Origin: Methanoculleus sp.
Lineage (GTDB): Archaea; Halobacteriota; Methanomicrobia; Methanomicrobiales; Methanoculleaceae
Direction: 5' to 3'
Assembly: GCA_018433835.1 (NCBI GenBank)
Contig: JAHDQM010000022.1
Span: 38,023-102,022, forward strand
Length of the DNA: 64,000 bases
The notes under the pieces were generated by a model. That model was not told where the DNA came from, made no database searches, and saw only the letters and a program-made list of their open reading frames with translations. Below, piece after piece: positions 51,651 through 62,382 of this stretch; position 1 is the stretch's first letter; each line of letters opens with the position of its first letter. A program made the translations under genes and the position numbers.

Positions 51651-53448
51651 CGAGATCCACCACCACTTTCATGCCATCCTCCACGCCGCGGAGGTCGAGC
51701 GACCCGTCGCCCGCCCCCGTGTAGACGACCTGCCAGGCCGCACCCGGGGCAAGAAGCGGGCATCGCCAGACCTTGTTGTACTCCCCGTCGATATTATCCA
51801 CGAAATCCGGCCGGGGCTCCGCATCCTCCGCCGCATCGCGCGAGAGGTTGTAGAGGACGAACCCAACCTCCCGTGCGGTGTAGTTGTTCACGTCGATACA
51901 GACCTTCCCGTCGCTCGTCCGCTTCTTCGCGACTACTTTGCGCATGATCTGTCCCTCGATCGGGGAGGTGTCCACGAGGGGGAGTTCCACGATCTCGCTC
52001 ACTTTCGCGGCGATCTCGGGGATGATCGAGCATATAGCCCGGGCGCGGTCGTCCTGCTGCTTCTTCCTGTCCCTCCGGGAGAGGTAACTCTTGAGTTCCC
52101 GCCCAAGCTCCTGGAGGACGAGGACGACCTCCCGCTCGATCTCCGGGATGGACGCAACCGCGTCCTTGCTCTCGCTTGTGAAGGGGACGTTCGTGGACGC
52201 TACGTGGACCATGATCAGCGCCGGGCCCATGGGAAGACCCTGTTGCGAGAGGCCGTAACTCTTCCAGTTCACCTGTGAGACGCAGTTCGTGATCGCGCAG
52301 GCGCCCTGCTGGTAGAGGAGCGGGACGCGGTTTGCGAACCTAAAGATCTGGGCGTTCCCTTCGGGTGGGATCTTGCCGCCGTAGCCGATCGCCGCCTCGA
52401 TGATGAACGAGTGCCCGCCGTAGACCGTGCTTGGCCGGGTGCGGGCCTTGATGAAGTCGAGCTGGATCTCCTTCTCGAGCCCCTTGCAGATCAGGTCTTC
52501 CCCGATGGGGGAGAGGCACTGCTGCGCAGGCGGGGCCGGGACCTTCACGGCCTGCATGGCATCCAGGAGCCTTTTCAGTTCTTCAGATTCGAGTTTGTTC
52601 ACCTTCCGGGACGGTTTGAGTTTGGCAAGAGCGATCATCTCGTCCGCGGTCTTCTTCCCGACCCGGGAGAAACTGCCGACGAGGAACTCCTCGACGGTCG
52701 CGGTGCTCGCAGCTGCGATTCTTTTCAGGGCCCCGAACTCGATCCCGTGCGGGTGGGGGAGGATGGGCTTCGGGCACGGGGGGACCTCGCTCGTTACCCG
52801 CTCGAACGTCGTCACCTCGCCGTCGATATCGGCCGTGATCCGGGCGTGCGGGTTGACGATCGCGGTGAGGCGGAGGTAGTCCACCAGCCGCTTCTTCGCG
52901 GCAAGGGTGCTCTTGAACTGGATCTCGATCCGTGTGCCGTGCGTCCGGTCCCAGTCGATCTCCTCGTGGCTGACGACTTCCGGCTCGTTGGTCTCGGTTT
53001 TGATCATCAGATCGAACCGGTGGGCTCTCGCCTTTGCCCCCGTCCGGGAGGTGACCCGTGCCGGGATGCCGGTGGTGAGCTGCGCATACAGCACCGCCGC
53101 CGATATCCCGATACCCTGCTGCCCCCGGCTCTGCCGGATCTGGTGGAACCGGGACCCGTAGAGGAGCTTCCCGAATACCAGGGGGACGTTCTCCGGCACA
53201 ATGCCCGGGCCGTTGTCCTCGACCGTTATCCGGTAGACCTCGGCATCGACCTTTCTGATGCCGACAAAGATGTCGGGGAGCACCTCCGCTTCCTCGCAGG
53301 CGTCGAGCGCGTTGTCCACCGCCTCCTTGATGGTGGTGATGACGCCGCGCGTCGGGGAGTCGAAACCGAGCAGATGCTTGTTCTTCTCGAAGAACTCCGC
53401 GACGCTGATGCTCCGCTGCTGTTTGGCGAGGTCTTCAGCGAGCACCAT
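51643..53448 (-). CDS. top6B: DNA topoisomerase VI subunit B
   Basis: This 601-residue GHKL ATPase has an ATP-binding N-terminal fold with [21 protein letters not shown] and [12 protein letters not shown]. An H2TH middle, a transducer domain ([19 protein letters not shown]) and a C-terminal immunoglobulin-like tail follow. ATP binding dimerises the subunit and drives strand passage by Top6A. I start at the ATG at 53448 ([11 protein letters not shown]), which overlaps the hisS end by 14 nt; ten upstream codons read in the hisS region are not expected. Operon hisS-top6B-top6A. Confidence 0.95.
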   Translation of the reverse strand: MVLAEDLAKQQRSISVAEFFEKNKHLLGFDSPTRGVITTIKEAVDNALDACEEAEVLPDIFVGIRKVDAEVYRITVEDNGPGIVPENVPLVFGKLLYGSRFHQIRQSRGQQGIGISAAVLYAQLTTGIPARVTSRTGAKARAHRFDLMIKTETNEPEVVSHEEIDWDRTHGTRIEIQFKSTLAAKKRLVDYLRLTAIVNPHARITADIDGEVTTFERVTSEVPPCPKPILPHPHGIEFGALKRIAAASTATVEEFLVGSFSRVGKKTADEMIALAKLKPSRKVNKLESEELKRLLDAMQAVKVPAPPAQQCLSPIGEDLICKGLEKEIQLDFIKARTRPSTVYGGHSFIIEAAIGYGGKIPPEGNAQIFRFANRVPLLYQQGACAITNCVSQVNWKSYGLSQQGLPMGPALIMVHVASTNVPFTSESKDAVASIPEIEREVVLVLQELGRELKSYLSRRDRKKQQDDRARAICSIIPEIAAKVSEIVELPLVDTSPIEGQIMRKVVAKKRTSDGKVCIDVNNYTAREVGFVLYNLSRDAAEDAEPRPDFVDNIDGEYNKVWRCPLLAPGAAWQVVYTGAGDGSLDLRGVEDGMKVVVDLDV

Positions 53449-54667
53449 GGCGTGCCACCTCGGCGATGGCGTCCGCAAGACTCCTCTCCTGCTGCTCGCC
53501 GGAGTGGAGGTTCTTGAGGGTCACCGTGCCTGCCTCGACCTCGCGTTTCCCGAGGACCGCGACAAAGTCCGCGGTCTTTGCGGCGTGGGATAGCTGGGCG
53601 CCCATCCCACGCTGCATCAGGTCGGCTTCGGCCCGGACTCCCGCCTCCCGGAAGGCCCGGGCGACCTCGAGCGCCCGCGCCCGTCCTTCGGGCGTGCAGA
53701 CGACGCCGACGACGGGCTCGTGCGCGAGTTCGAAGTCCCCGATCGAGACCATGACCCGGTCAAAGCCGATGGCGAACCCACAGGATGCGACGTCGTCGCC
53801 GCCGAAGAGGTGGGCGAGCCGGTAGGTGCCGCCGCCGAGGATCTGGTTCTCCGCGCCGAGGTTTTGAGCGAACCCCTCAAAGACCACCCCCGTGTAGTAG
53901 TCGAGCCCCCGGGCGATCCCGAAGTCCGGCCGGTAGCTGATGTTCAGGGAGTCGAGGAGCGCGAACGTCTCCTCGATCCGCGCGCGTTCCGGGACGTCGC
54001 CCGCGACTTCAAGGACCTCCGGGACGGTGCGGCACTCCGAGAGGGCGGCAAGGGGCTCGCCGAGGTGGGTAAGGCCTTTGGCGACAAGCGCCGCCTCGAG
54101 CCCAACGTGATCGTGCTTGTCGAGGAAGGCCATGATCGCCCGCTGGTCGCCGGGGGCGAGATCGGAGAGGAGATGCTTCATCGGCGCGAGGTGACCGACA
54201 TGGAGGTCGAAGGTGACACCGGTCGACCGGAGCGTATCGTCGGCGAGCATGATCACCTCGGCGTCGGCGCTCGCCGTGTCCGCACCGATCAGCTCGACGC
54301 CGAACTGCCAGAACTGCCGGTAACGGCCTTTCTGCGGCCGCTCGTAGCGGAAACAGTCGGCGAAGTAGCACCAGCGGATGGGCTTCGGGAGGACCTTGCC
54401 CTCGTTGACGTACATCCGCAACACCGCTGCCGTCACTTCGGGCCGGAGCGTCATCATTCTCCCGCCCTTGTCCTCGAAGACGTACATCTCCTGGATGATC
54501 CCTTCGCCGGATTTCATCGTGAAGAGTTCGAGGTGCTCGAAATCGGGCGTGCTGACCTCCCGGTATCCCCACCTGCGGGCCGCTTCCCGCATCCGCATCT
54601 CGATCAGCCGCCGCCGTTCCATCTCGTCGGGTAAAAAGTCCCGTGTTCCCCGTGGTTTCTGAAGCAT
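53435..54667 (-). CDS. hisS: Histidyl-tRNA synthetase
   Basis: This 410-residue class II synthetase has motif 1 around RGTRDFLPDEMERRR, the catalytic TLRPEVTAAVLR segment, motif 2 RYERPQKGRYRQFWQFGVE, the HisRS-specific GLDYYTGVVFEGF and motif 3 GFAIGFDRVMV. An anticodon-binding domain (VVGVVCTPEGRARAL...) ends the protein. It charges tRNA-His. It is the first gene of an operon with both topoisomerase VI subunits, linked through a 14-nt overlap. Confidence 0.95.
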   Translation of the reverse strand: MLQKPRGTRDFLPDEMERRRLIEMRMREAARRWGYREVSTPDFEHLELFTMKSGEGIIQEMYVFEDKGGRMMTLRPEVTAAVLRMYVNEGKVLPKPIRWCYFADCFRYERPQKGRYRQFWQFGVELIGADTASADAEVIMLADDTLRSTGVTFDLHVGHLAPMKHLLSDLAPGDQRAIMAFLDKHDHVGLEAALVAKGLTHLGEPLAALSECRTVPEVLEVAGDVPERARIEETFALLDSLNISYRPDFGIARGLDYYTGVVFEGFAQNLGAENQILGGGTYRLAHLFGGDDVASCGFAIGFDRVMVSIGDFELAHEPVVGVVCTPEGRARALEVARAFREAGVRAEADLMQRGMGAQLSHAAKTADFVAVLGKREVEAGTVTLKNLHSGEQQERSLADAIAEVARHGAR

Positions 54668-54683
54668 TCGGTATTCTCCTGAA

Positions 54684-55016
54684 CTAAAGTCTCTTGCGTG
54701 AACCCTTATCTTTTGTGCGCTCCGCCCTGCCTAAGAAGCGCTCGGCGGCGCCTTCGCCGTGCCAGACGTTCTCCCGGTCGACCCGGCCCTGGAGGTAGAG
54801 GGCCAACAGGACCAGGCCGAGGCCGAGGTACTCCCACGCTTCGGCATACGCGGTCACGAAAAAGCCCAGCAGGGCGAGCGCCGTATAGAGAACTCCCCGA
54901 TAAGCCGCCGTCCGGTAGCCGGGAAGGCCTGTCCGGTAAAAGATCCGCAGGTCGCGAAGCCACAGGAAAGCGGTGACGGCAACGCCGAACCCTGCGACGT
55001 AGGCAAGATAGGACAT
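54684..55016 (-). CDS. Small membrane protein, three predicted helices
   Basis: This 110-residue protein has hydrophobic segments at about 3-20, 41-60 and 62-78, then a basic, hydrophilic tail (RFLGRAERTKDKGSRKRL). I do not recognise a family. It is 16 nt upstream of hisS on the same strand, so it may be the first gene of that operon. The TATA-like AATATTAC region at 55025-55035 could serve it and the divergent larB gene. Confidence 0.65.
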   Translation of the reverse strand: MSYLAYVAGFGVAVTAFLWLRDLRIFYRTGLPGYRTAAYRGVLYTALALLGFFVTAYAEAWEYLGLGLVLLALYLQGRVDRENVWHGEGAAERFLGRAERTKDKGSRKRL

Positions 55017-55063
55017 GAGATGAAGTAATATTATACTTCCACCCCTATTTTTGTTATCGAACT

Positions 55064-56340
<1,277 letters not shown>

Positions 56341-56383
56341 GAGCGGAACTATGATAGGGGCGGCCATCACAACCGGGTGAATC

Positions 56384-57673
56384 ATGTTCAAGCAACTGCG
56401 AGACCTCTTTCGGCGAACCGAACCTGCGGAGGAGAACCTGGAACTCTCCTTCGACGACCTTCCAACGTGGCTCGATGCCCGCGAGGAGGGGATCGGGCGC
56501 GAACTCTCCGGTGCAACGGCCCCGTCCCGGGAGGCGATCAGCGGCACCCTCGCCCATCTCAGGGAGGCGGTTGCCCGTATGGAGACGGCCGAAGGTGACG
56601 AAGAGGTCCATCCCCGGCTCCAGGATATCTCCAGAAAGGCGCTTCCCCGGTTCACGAAATCGATGGCCCAGATCCTTTCCCGCGAGCCTTCCGGCGACCC
56701 GGAGACCTTCTACGCAACCGCCGCCGAGACCCTGAAGAGCGCGCTCAAGGCACTCAAAGGGCAGGGGAAGTACCTCTCTTCCTTCTACCCGGACGAGATG
56801 AAGGAGGTGCGCACCGCCGTGAAAGATCTCGGAAGAGAGATAAATACCATGACGGACGCGGTCGGCCGGGCGCGTGCCGACCGGCAGCAGACAAAAGACA
56901 TCCGGGAGTCGTACGAATCCCTTTCCCGGACCCGTGAGGGGTATTCCGCCGCCGCCGGCCAGGTGCGGGACCTTGGGGCGGCGGTCGCGGAAGCGGAGGG
57001 AGCGATCCGGAAGGCCGAAGAGGATCTCGCCGCCCTCAAGCTGCACCCGGACTACGCCCGTAAGGAGGAGATCGAGGAGAGGATTCGGGAACTTGATGCC
57101 GCGGATGAGGAGGCCGGGCGAGATCTTGCATCTCTCCGAACCCCTGCCGTCCACGTCTTCCGGAAAGCCGAGAAGGTGGCCGAAAAGGCGGGGGATAGCG
57201 CGGCGGCCAGGGCAATAGGCCGGGTTTTCGATGCGTACACGGACGGCGGAGAGGATCCGGTCGGCCTGACCGAAGCGGTGATGCCGGCAACGCTTGCCAT
57301 GATCCGGCAGGGCGACCTTGCCCTCAAAAACCAGGACGAGGTCCGCCTCTTCTCTGACCCCGATACCCTGCCCGCCGGGATGAGTCGGGTCCTGAACCGG
57401 CAGAGGGAGATCAGGGAGCAGCGGGCAGCACTGCAGGAGACCCGCGCCGCGCTCCCGGGCGTGATCGAGGAGCATCGCCTCACAGCCACGCTCGCAGAAC
57501 AGCGGCGGGAGCGCGAGGCAAAGGCTGCCGCGCGGACCCGGGCGGAGAACCAGCTGGAGACGCTGCAGGCCGCATACGCCAGAGAAAACGAAACCCTCCG
57601 GTCCCGCGTGGCGGCTCTCGCCGGCCGGGATGTGGAGGTCGGCGTGCCCGACCTCTCGCCTCCGGCCTCATGA
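56384..57673 (+). CDS. Large coiled-coil protein of unknown function
   Basis: This 429-residue soluble protein is rich in Ala, Glu and Arg, with long helical stretches. Predicted coiled coils lie at about 140-225 (REGYSAAAGQVRDLGAAVAEAEGAI) and 340-410 (REIREQRAALQETRAAL..., EREAKAAARTRAENQLETL). There is no signal peptide or membrane segment and no recognised domain. The charged repeats recall structural or scaffold proteins. It starts 43 nt after nadM and may share its transcript. Confidence 0.7.
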   Translation: MFKQLRDLFRRTEPAEENLELSFDDLPTWLDAREEGIGRELSGATAPSREAISGTLAHLREAVARMETAEGDEEVHPRLQDISRKALPRFTKSMAQILSREPSGDPETFYATAAETLKSALKALKGQGKYLSSFYPDEMKEVRTAVKDLGREINTMTDAVGRARADRQQTKDIRESYESLSRTREGYSAAAGQVRDLGAAVAEAEGAIRKAEEDLAALKLHPDYARKEEIEERIRELDAADEEAGRDLASLRTPAVHVFRKAEKVAEKAGDSAAARAIGRVFDAYTDGGEDPVGLTEAVMPATLAMIRQGDLALKNQDEVRLFSDPDTLPAGMSRVLNRQREIREQRAALQETRAALPGVIEEHRLTATLAEQRREREAKAAARTRAENQLETLQAAYARENETLRSRVAALAGRDVEVGVPDLSPPAS

Positions 57674-57774
57674 CCGGGAAGGAACCGGGGTTCCCGTCAG
57701 AAGCGACGGGTCGTCAGAGCCGGAGCTTGAGCACCGCAGGTGCGAAGGGAAACCCTGTTTATCCTGGCGCACAA

Positions 57775-57792
57775 ACTATTCCCGAGAATAGT
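57775..57792. promoter_or_regulatory. Palindrome at the start of the membrane protein/MATE operon
   Basis: ACTATTC-CCGA-GAATAGT has perfect 7-bp arms. It ends 2 nt before the ATG at 57795 and about 15 nt after a TATA-like TTTATCC (57758-57763), so it spans the predicted transcription start. A repressor bound here could control the exporter operon. Confidence 0.5.
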
Positions 57793-57794
57793 CG

Positions 57795-58628
57795 ATGGAG
57801 ACAAACACCACCACACCCGGATCAAAATCACGCATCTGGATAGCGGTTCCTGCAGTCTCGTTTTCGGGAATCGGTATCGGGTTGCTGCTCTCGTCTGTCG
57901 GCTTCCCGTACGCCGACTGGGCGGGCATCGCAGGATGTGTAGCCGCCTCGTGCATCCTCTGCTACCAGGCATACCTCAAACCGCGGCGGGACCTCGTCTC
58001 GCTATTTGCGCCGCTCTTCGCGTTTCTCATCTTTATCATGCCCAACGAGTTCAGTTCGGGCGCGATTGTGCAGACGGTATTCGCGGCGACAATCACCCTC
58101 CTCGCGGTTCGGGTAGAAAAAACGTTTAATGCGCCGAAACTACAGAAGAAAACTATGAAACAGCTGTTAAACGAATACATCGACCGGCTTGAGCCGATCC
58201 TCGCCCTGATCGACGAGGAGACCGGGCACCTGGTCGCACAGTCCCTGCTGACGTATAGGTTCGGGCTCTATGAGAACGCAGCAGAGAAAAGCACGGAGGC
58301 GCTTGCCCGGCTCGACGCGATCGCCCCGCGCCCCGGCGCGCTGGAGCGCGCCCTCCTGATCCTCCGGGAGCGCGCCGGCGGCTTCGCCGAGTCCCGGGTG
58401 ACGGCTAACCCCGAGCACTCCTTCACGGAGGCGGACTACGATAATCTTGTCATCCGTCTCCGCCCGGACCAGATCGAGGACCCCGCCGTGCTCGACCTCG
58501 ACAACGCGCTCGTCCTGCTCTACGCCATCGGGATCGAGACCTCCCCCAATGACGAGCAGGCGCTGGAAGAGCACCAGCGCTTTATCTCCCAGATCCTGGA
58601 CTCATATAAAGAAAAAATGGCTACATGA
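57795..58628 (+). CDS. Membrane protein with helical cytoplasmic domain, upstream of MATE exporter
   Basis: This 277-residue protein has four hydrophobic segments in its first 110 residues (IAVPAVSFSGIGIGLLLS, WAGIAGCVAASCILCYQ, LVSLFAPLFAFLIFI, AIVQTVFAATITLLAV), followed by a charged helical domain of about 165 residues. I recognise no family. There is no ribosome site before the ATG, and the TATA distance (about 34 nt) suggests a leaderless message. Its stop overlaps the MATE start (ATGA), so the two act together or share regulation. Confidence 0.7.
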   Translation: METNTTTPGSKSRIWIAVPAVSFSGIGIGLLLSSVGFPYADWAGIAGCVAASCILCYQAYLKPRRDLVSLFAPLFAFLIFIMPNEFSSGAIVQTVFAATITLLAVRVEKTFNAPKLQKKTMKQLLNEYIDRLEPILALIDEETGHLVAQSLLTYRFGLYENAAEKSTEALARLDAIAPRPGALERALLILRERAGGFAESRVTANPEHSFTEADYDNLVIRLRPDQIEDPAVLDLDNALVLLYAIGIETSPNDEQALEEHQRFISQILDSYKEKMAT

Positions 58629-59962
58629 CCGAACTGACCGAAGGCGACATCTTCCGGGGTCTCATAACGGTAGCGGCGCCGATCGTGGCCGGGAACGTGC
58701 TGCAGAGCGGCCTCGAGCTGGTCGACCTTTTTTTCGTCGGCCGGCTGGGACAGGAGGCTATCGCGGGCGTCGCCGTGAGCACCTCGATCGTCATGGTGCT
58801 CATGACTGTCATCATCGGCATCGTCACCGCGAACACCGCCTTCGTCTCGCGCTACTACGGGGCGAGGAACTACGATATGGTGGCAAAGGGGGTCTCGCAC
58901 ACCCTGCTCCTCGGGCTCGTATTCTCGCTGGTCCTCAGTGTCGTGGGCATCCTCTTTGCCGAGGATATGCTTCTCCTCCTCGGCGCCGAACCGCCTGTTG
59001 CGGTCCTCGGGGCATCTTATCTGACGGTCCTTTTCACCGGCAGCGTGACGCTGGTCGAGCTCTGGGTGATCAACGCAACGTTTCAGAGCTGCGGCGACGC
59101 CACAACGCCCATGCTCCTCGTGTTCCTCGCGAACGTCCTCAACATCATCCTCGACCCGCTCCTGATCTTCGGCTACGGGGCGGTCCCCGCCTGCGGCGTT
59201 GCCGGGGCGGCATATGCCACCATCATATCCAGGAGCGTGGCGTTCGCCATAGCGTTCGCCCTGCTCCTCTCGGGAAGAACGCCGATCCCTTTCTCGTTCC
59301 GGACGAAGTTCGAATTTCCGGTCGCCTGGAGGCTGATCCGGGTCGCCGTTCCGAACTCCGTCCAGTCCGGGCTCCGGAGCGTGACGTTCCTTGCGATGAT
59401 GGCAATCGTGGCGGTCTTCGGCACGGCAGCCCTCTCCGCCTATGGCATCGTGGGAAGGCTCGAGCTGGTCGCGCTCATGCCGGGATTCGGGGTCGCGACC
59501 GCCACCGCCGTGATCGTCGGCCAGAACCTCGGCGCTAAAAAGCCCGAGCGAGCTGAAGAGGGTGTCCGGCTCTCCGCGCTCATGAACGGGGGATTCATGG
59601 CGCTCGTCGGGGCGATCTTCTACTTTGCCGCGCCCGCGATCGTCGAGGTCTTCGACCCGAGCGGCGCGAGCACGGAGATCGGCGTCTCGTACATGCAGAC
59701 GGTCGCACCGTTCTACATCTTCATCGCCGTCGCGATCATCCTCGGGTTCGCGCTCAACGGGGCGGGAGACACGAAGAAGCCCATGTACGCCACGCTCACC
59801 TCCATGATCCTCTTCCAGGTGCCACTTGCTTGCATCCTCCCCGAATTCCTCGGTATCGGGATTGCGGGGGTCTGGATTGCAGTGGTCTTCGGGGCGATCC
59901 TGCAGACGGGCATACTCTTCTCGATGTACCGGCACGGGGGCTGGAAGGCGACGGTGATATAG
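58625..59962 (+). CDS. MATE-family multidrug/Na+ antiporter
   Basis: This 445-residue protein has twelve spans in two similar halves. Early signatures are PIVAGNVLQSGLELVDLFFVGRLGQEAIAGVA and, in the second half, PNSVQSGLRSVTF...TAALSAYGI, both typical of NorM/DinF-like MATE exporters. It exports organic cations or metabolites in exchange for Na+ or H+. It is coupled to the upstream membrane protein. The stop is followed by the intergenic palindromic element region. Confidence 0.93.
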   Translation: MTELTEGDIFRGLITVAAPIVAGNVLQSGLELVDLFFVGRLGQEAIAGVAVSTSIVMVLMTVIIGIVTANTAFVSRYYGARNYDMVAKGVSHTLLLGLVFSLVLSVVGILFAEDMLLLLGAEPPVAVLGASYLTVLFTGSVTLVELWVINATFQSCGDATTPMLLVFLANVLNIILDPLLIFGYGAVPACGVAGAAYATIISRSVAFAIAFALLLSGRTPIPFSFRTKFEFPVAWRLIRVAVPNSVQSGLRSVTFLAMMAIVAVFGTAALSAYGIVGRLELVALMPGFGVATATAVIVGQNLGAKKPERAEEGVRLSALMNGGFMALVGAIFYFAAPAIVEVFDPSGASTEIGVSYMQTVAPFYIFIAVAIILGFALNGAGDTKKPMYATLTSMILFQVPLACILPEFLGIGIAGVWIAVVFGAILQTGILFSMYRHGGWKATVI

Positions 59963-60139
59963 GGGGAGCGGGACGCGCGGGGCGTCCCTCCCCCGGGGGC
60001 TCTGCAAGGTCGGGGGAGTTTCACGTCTACGCAACTCGCATAGGTGGTGTTCACGCTCCGGACGTCCGGTCAGTCGCGTCTTCGGTGTTTGACTTCAGTT
60101 GCTGTAGAGCGCCACATCTCTGAACATCGCTCATCCCGA

Positions 60140-60386
60140 TGCACGGATTTCCAGTGGATATCGCGTCTGGGGGAGGGGTTGCAGGGGAGGGGAGTCTCCC
60201 CCCTCGCCGTCAGCCCCACTTCGCACCTTCGGTGCTCGAACTCCGCTCCTCGCACCTGGCGGTGCTCACGTTCGCTTTCGCTCACGCCTCGAAACCCTGC
60301 GGGTTTCTCGAACTCCGTCCTTTCAGGACGTCGTTCTGCGGAGCGTCGTTCCCCCCATGGCGATTCTCCCACGGTCCAGTGTACCA
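60140..60386 (-). repeat. Palindromic intergenic element, copy B (with hairpin insert)
   Basis: Read on the minus strand, one end (60386-60356) matches the start of copy A at about 26 of 31 positions. The other end (60164-60140) matches its final 25 bases at 23 positions. Near the latter is a G/C hairpin (GGGGAGGGGAGTCTCCCCCC). Copy B is longer than copy A because it contains the hairpin array 60223-60345. Confidence 0.72.
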
Positions 60387-60440
60387 GACATCTCCCTCTC
60401 AGTCACTTCGCCCGCTGCCACTCGAAACTCTTTGAGTTTC
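60223..60440. repeat. Array of short hairpins with recurring CTCGAA linkers
   Basis: Hairpins are GCACC-TTC-GGTGC (60223-60235), GCACC-TGGC-GGTGC (60252-60265), GAAACCC-TGC-GGGTTTC (60291-60307), CGTCC-TTTCA-GGACG (60316-60330), a weak CGTTC/GAGCG (60332-60345) and GAAACTC-TTT-GAGTTTC (60424-60440). Linkers repeat TCGAACTCCG or CTCGAA. Stems vary but positions are kept, suggesting structural selection or local duplication. Confidence 0.6.
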
Positions 60441-60557
60441 TCAAGATCCAGTTCCTTGGGAAGCACAACGCGCACCCGAGATCTAAAAAAAGAGAGCCGC
60501 AACTCTTCAGGGGAAAAACGGCACGCACTCCGGACCCCTCTCCCGGCACCCAAAACA

Positions 60558-60878
60558 TCAGAGCGAGTCGAGGCTGATCCCGCTGAACTCGTCGGCGACC
60601 GTGTTGACGTCTTTCACGCCGAACGCGGTCTGGACCGTGGAAAGTTCGAGGTCGCGCGCCACGTCGCACATATAATCGATGATATCGACCGAGAGTTCCC
60701 GCTTCTGTTTGGACTTGCGGAGCTGGTCCACGAGGAACGTCATCCTCTCGGGAGATTCCATGCGGATCTTGGCGAGGCTCATCACGCACATATAGATCCG
60801 GGTCAGGTTCCTGTCCGTTCCGGTGATGGTGTCGAAGAAGTTCCGGAGGACCTGCGCCTGATAGACCTCGCCACTCAT
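60558..60878 (-). CDS. Helical hypothetical protein, leaderless
   Basis: This 106-residue protein begins MSGEVYQAQVLRNFFDTITG and ends ADEFSGISLDSL. It is mixed-charge and mostly helical, with two cysteines and no membrane segment. I do not recognise a family. A minus-strand TATA (complement of ATATAAAT, 60903-60910) lies about 29 nt from the ATG and there is no ribosome site, so the message is probably leaderless. It is convergent with the MATE gene across the repeat spacer. Confidence 0.65.
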   Translation of the reverse strand: MSGEVYQAQVLRNFFDTITGTDRNLTRIYMCVMSLAKIRMESPERMTFLVDQLRKSKQKRELSVDIIDYMCDVARDLELSTVQTAFGVKDVNTVADEFSGISLDSL

Positions 60879-60999
60879 GATGATCGAGTATTTCTCAATT
60901 CCATATAAATGCCTGCCGATTTGTTTCCGCCTGCGCGGGCCGCCGGATCGCCCTCCGGGGCACGGAGAAGAGGGGGGCGGCCTCTTCCGTGTCCGCGGC

Positions 61000-62169
61000 T
61001 CACTTCCGGACGCTGACGATCTTGATGATATCGCCGTTCTTCAGTTCGTGGGTGTCCTTGACCCGCATCCCGGTCTTCGCGTCGATGGCATACAGGAACC
61101 CTTCGCCGATATCGGTGTGGACCTGGTAGGCAAGGTCGCGGGGGGTCGACCCGCGCTTCATGAGGAACGCGTCGGGGAGCACCCGGCCCTCGCCGTCGGT
61201 GAGTTTGTGCTCGTCCTCGACCGGGAAGACAACGATCCGGTCGAGGAGGTTGAAAACCGCGGCATCCAGCGCCTTTTGAACGCCGGTGCCGCCGAACGTC
61301 TGCATGAAGTCCGCCACTTTCTGCAGCCCGGCACGCTGCGCGGCGCTGAGGTTCGCCTCCGGGTTCTCGGTGAAACTCCGGTCGCCGGGGAGGTAGCGGA
61401 CGAACTTGCCCTCCGCGGCCATCCGGAGCGCAAGTTCGCCCGCCGCGCTCGCAACGACGATGTCGTACTTTGCGAGCCGGTCAAGGCATTCTTTGGGCGC
61501 CTGGTCGGCCTTGTTCCCGACGATCAGCATAGGTTTGCTTATCGTCATCAGCTCCCGGCAGAACCGGATCAGGTCCTCCTCCCCGGCGGTCCGCAGGTCG
61601 ACCCCGACCGCCTCAGTAGCGTCGCGGACGTGCTCGTACGTTATGCCGAGACCGGCGAAGACCTCGGCAATTGCCGCCGCGAGAGAGAAATCCCTCGCCT
61701 GGGCCTGCCGCACAAGCTTCGCCCAGTTCCGCGAGAGGATCCCGTACATCCACATCGACATCTCGTACTGGAGGAACTCGATATCCTTCATCGGGTCGCG
61801 CGAGCCGATATCGACCGGGTTCCCTTCGGCGTCCGTCGCCCCGCTGGCATCGACGATCTGGAGGAACGCGTCCGCCTGCCGGAGGTTGTCGAGGAACTGG
61901 TTCCCGAGCCCCCTTCCCAGGTGCGCCTCGGGGACGAGGCCCGCCACGTCGATCAGCCCCACCGGGACAAACCTGAACCCGTCCCGGCAGTTCTCGCACG
62001 GGACGTGCATCTCCAGGCAGGGGCAGGCTGTCCGGACATACGCGACGCCGTGGTTGGCGTCGATGGTCGTGAACGGGTAATTGGCAATCTCTGCCTGGGC
62101 CAGGGTCGCCGCCCTGAAAAACGTCGATTTCCCACAGTTGGGTTTTCCTGCAATGGCCAGTGTGATCAT
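61000..62169 (-). CDS. ychF: YchF/Obg-family NTPase
   Basis: This 389-residue P-loop protein has G1 GKPNCGKST (start), G3-like LIDVAGLVPEAH, G4 variant NKAD in IVGNKADQAPKE, and a C-terminal TGS-like domain (AFLMKRGSTPRDLAYQVHTDIGEGF). An inserted Cys-rich loop (ACPCLEMHVPCENC) could bind metal and is typical of the archaeal subgroup. YchF-type proteins bind ATP or GTP and ribosomes. The ATG at 62169 has GGAG 6 nt upstream. The gene is monocistronic as far as I see. Confidence 0.9.
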   Translation of the reverse strand: MITLAIAGKPNCGKSTFFRAATLAQAEIANYPFTTIDANHGVAYVRTACPCLEMHVPCENCRDGFRFVPVGLIDVAGLVPEAHLGRGLGNQFLDNLRQADAFLQIVDASGATDAEGNPVDIGSRDPMKDIEFLQYEMSMWMYGILSRNWAKLVRQAQARDFSLAAAIAEVFAGLGITYEHVRDATEAVGVDLRTAGEEDLIRFCRELMTISKPMLIVGNKADQAPKECLDRLAKYDIVVASAAGELALRMAAEGKFVRYLPGDRSFTENPEANLSAAQRAGLQKVADFMQTFGGTGVQKALDAAVFNLLDRIVVFPVEDEHKLTDGEGRVLPDAFLMKRGSTPRDLAYQVHTDIGEGFLYAIDAKTGMRVKDTHELKNGDIIKIVSVRK

Positions 62170-62382
62170 GAGCAACTCCTATACCGCACCGTTCGGTTGA
62201 GAGTAGTGTTGGGCCATACACCATTTATCACCTTCTTTCTCCGGCAGCGCGGCCCGGGGCTGTGTTGTTGTGCCTGCTGCCGCCGGTACGCCGGGCATCG
62301 CACCGTTCCGCCCCTTTTCCCCCGCGGATCTCCCTGCCGCCGGAACGGGGGATTCAATTAGGAGCAAAGACAACATGACTGC
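62170..62382. other. Divergent promoter region of ychF and the PK-C-like gene
   Basis: I see no gene. Besides the AGGAG site for ychF there is an AT-rich AATTAGGAGCAAAG (62355-62369) that may be leader of the rightward gene. Confidence 0.3.

Larger units (their letters stand above)
59963..60557. other. Repeat-rich spacer between convergent genes
   Basis: I find no gene in 595 bp. The spacer contains palindromic element copy B (60140-60386) and a run of short hairpins (60223-60345, 60424-60440). The open frames here are simple products of the hairpin repeats. Confidence 0.6.

Noticed and set aside
60200..60440. CRISPR array
   Set aside because: The hairpin units have different stems and irregular spacing, with no constant direct repeat of 24-37 nt, no unique spacers and no cas genes nearby.
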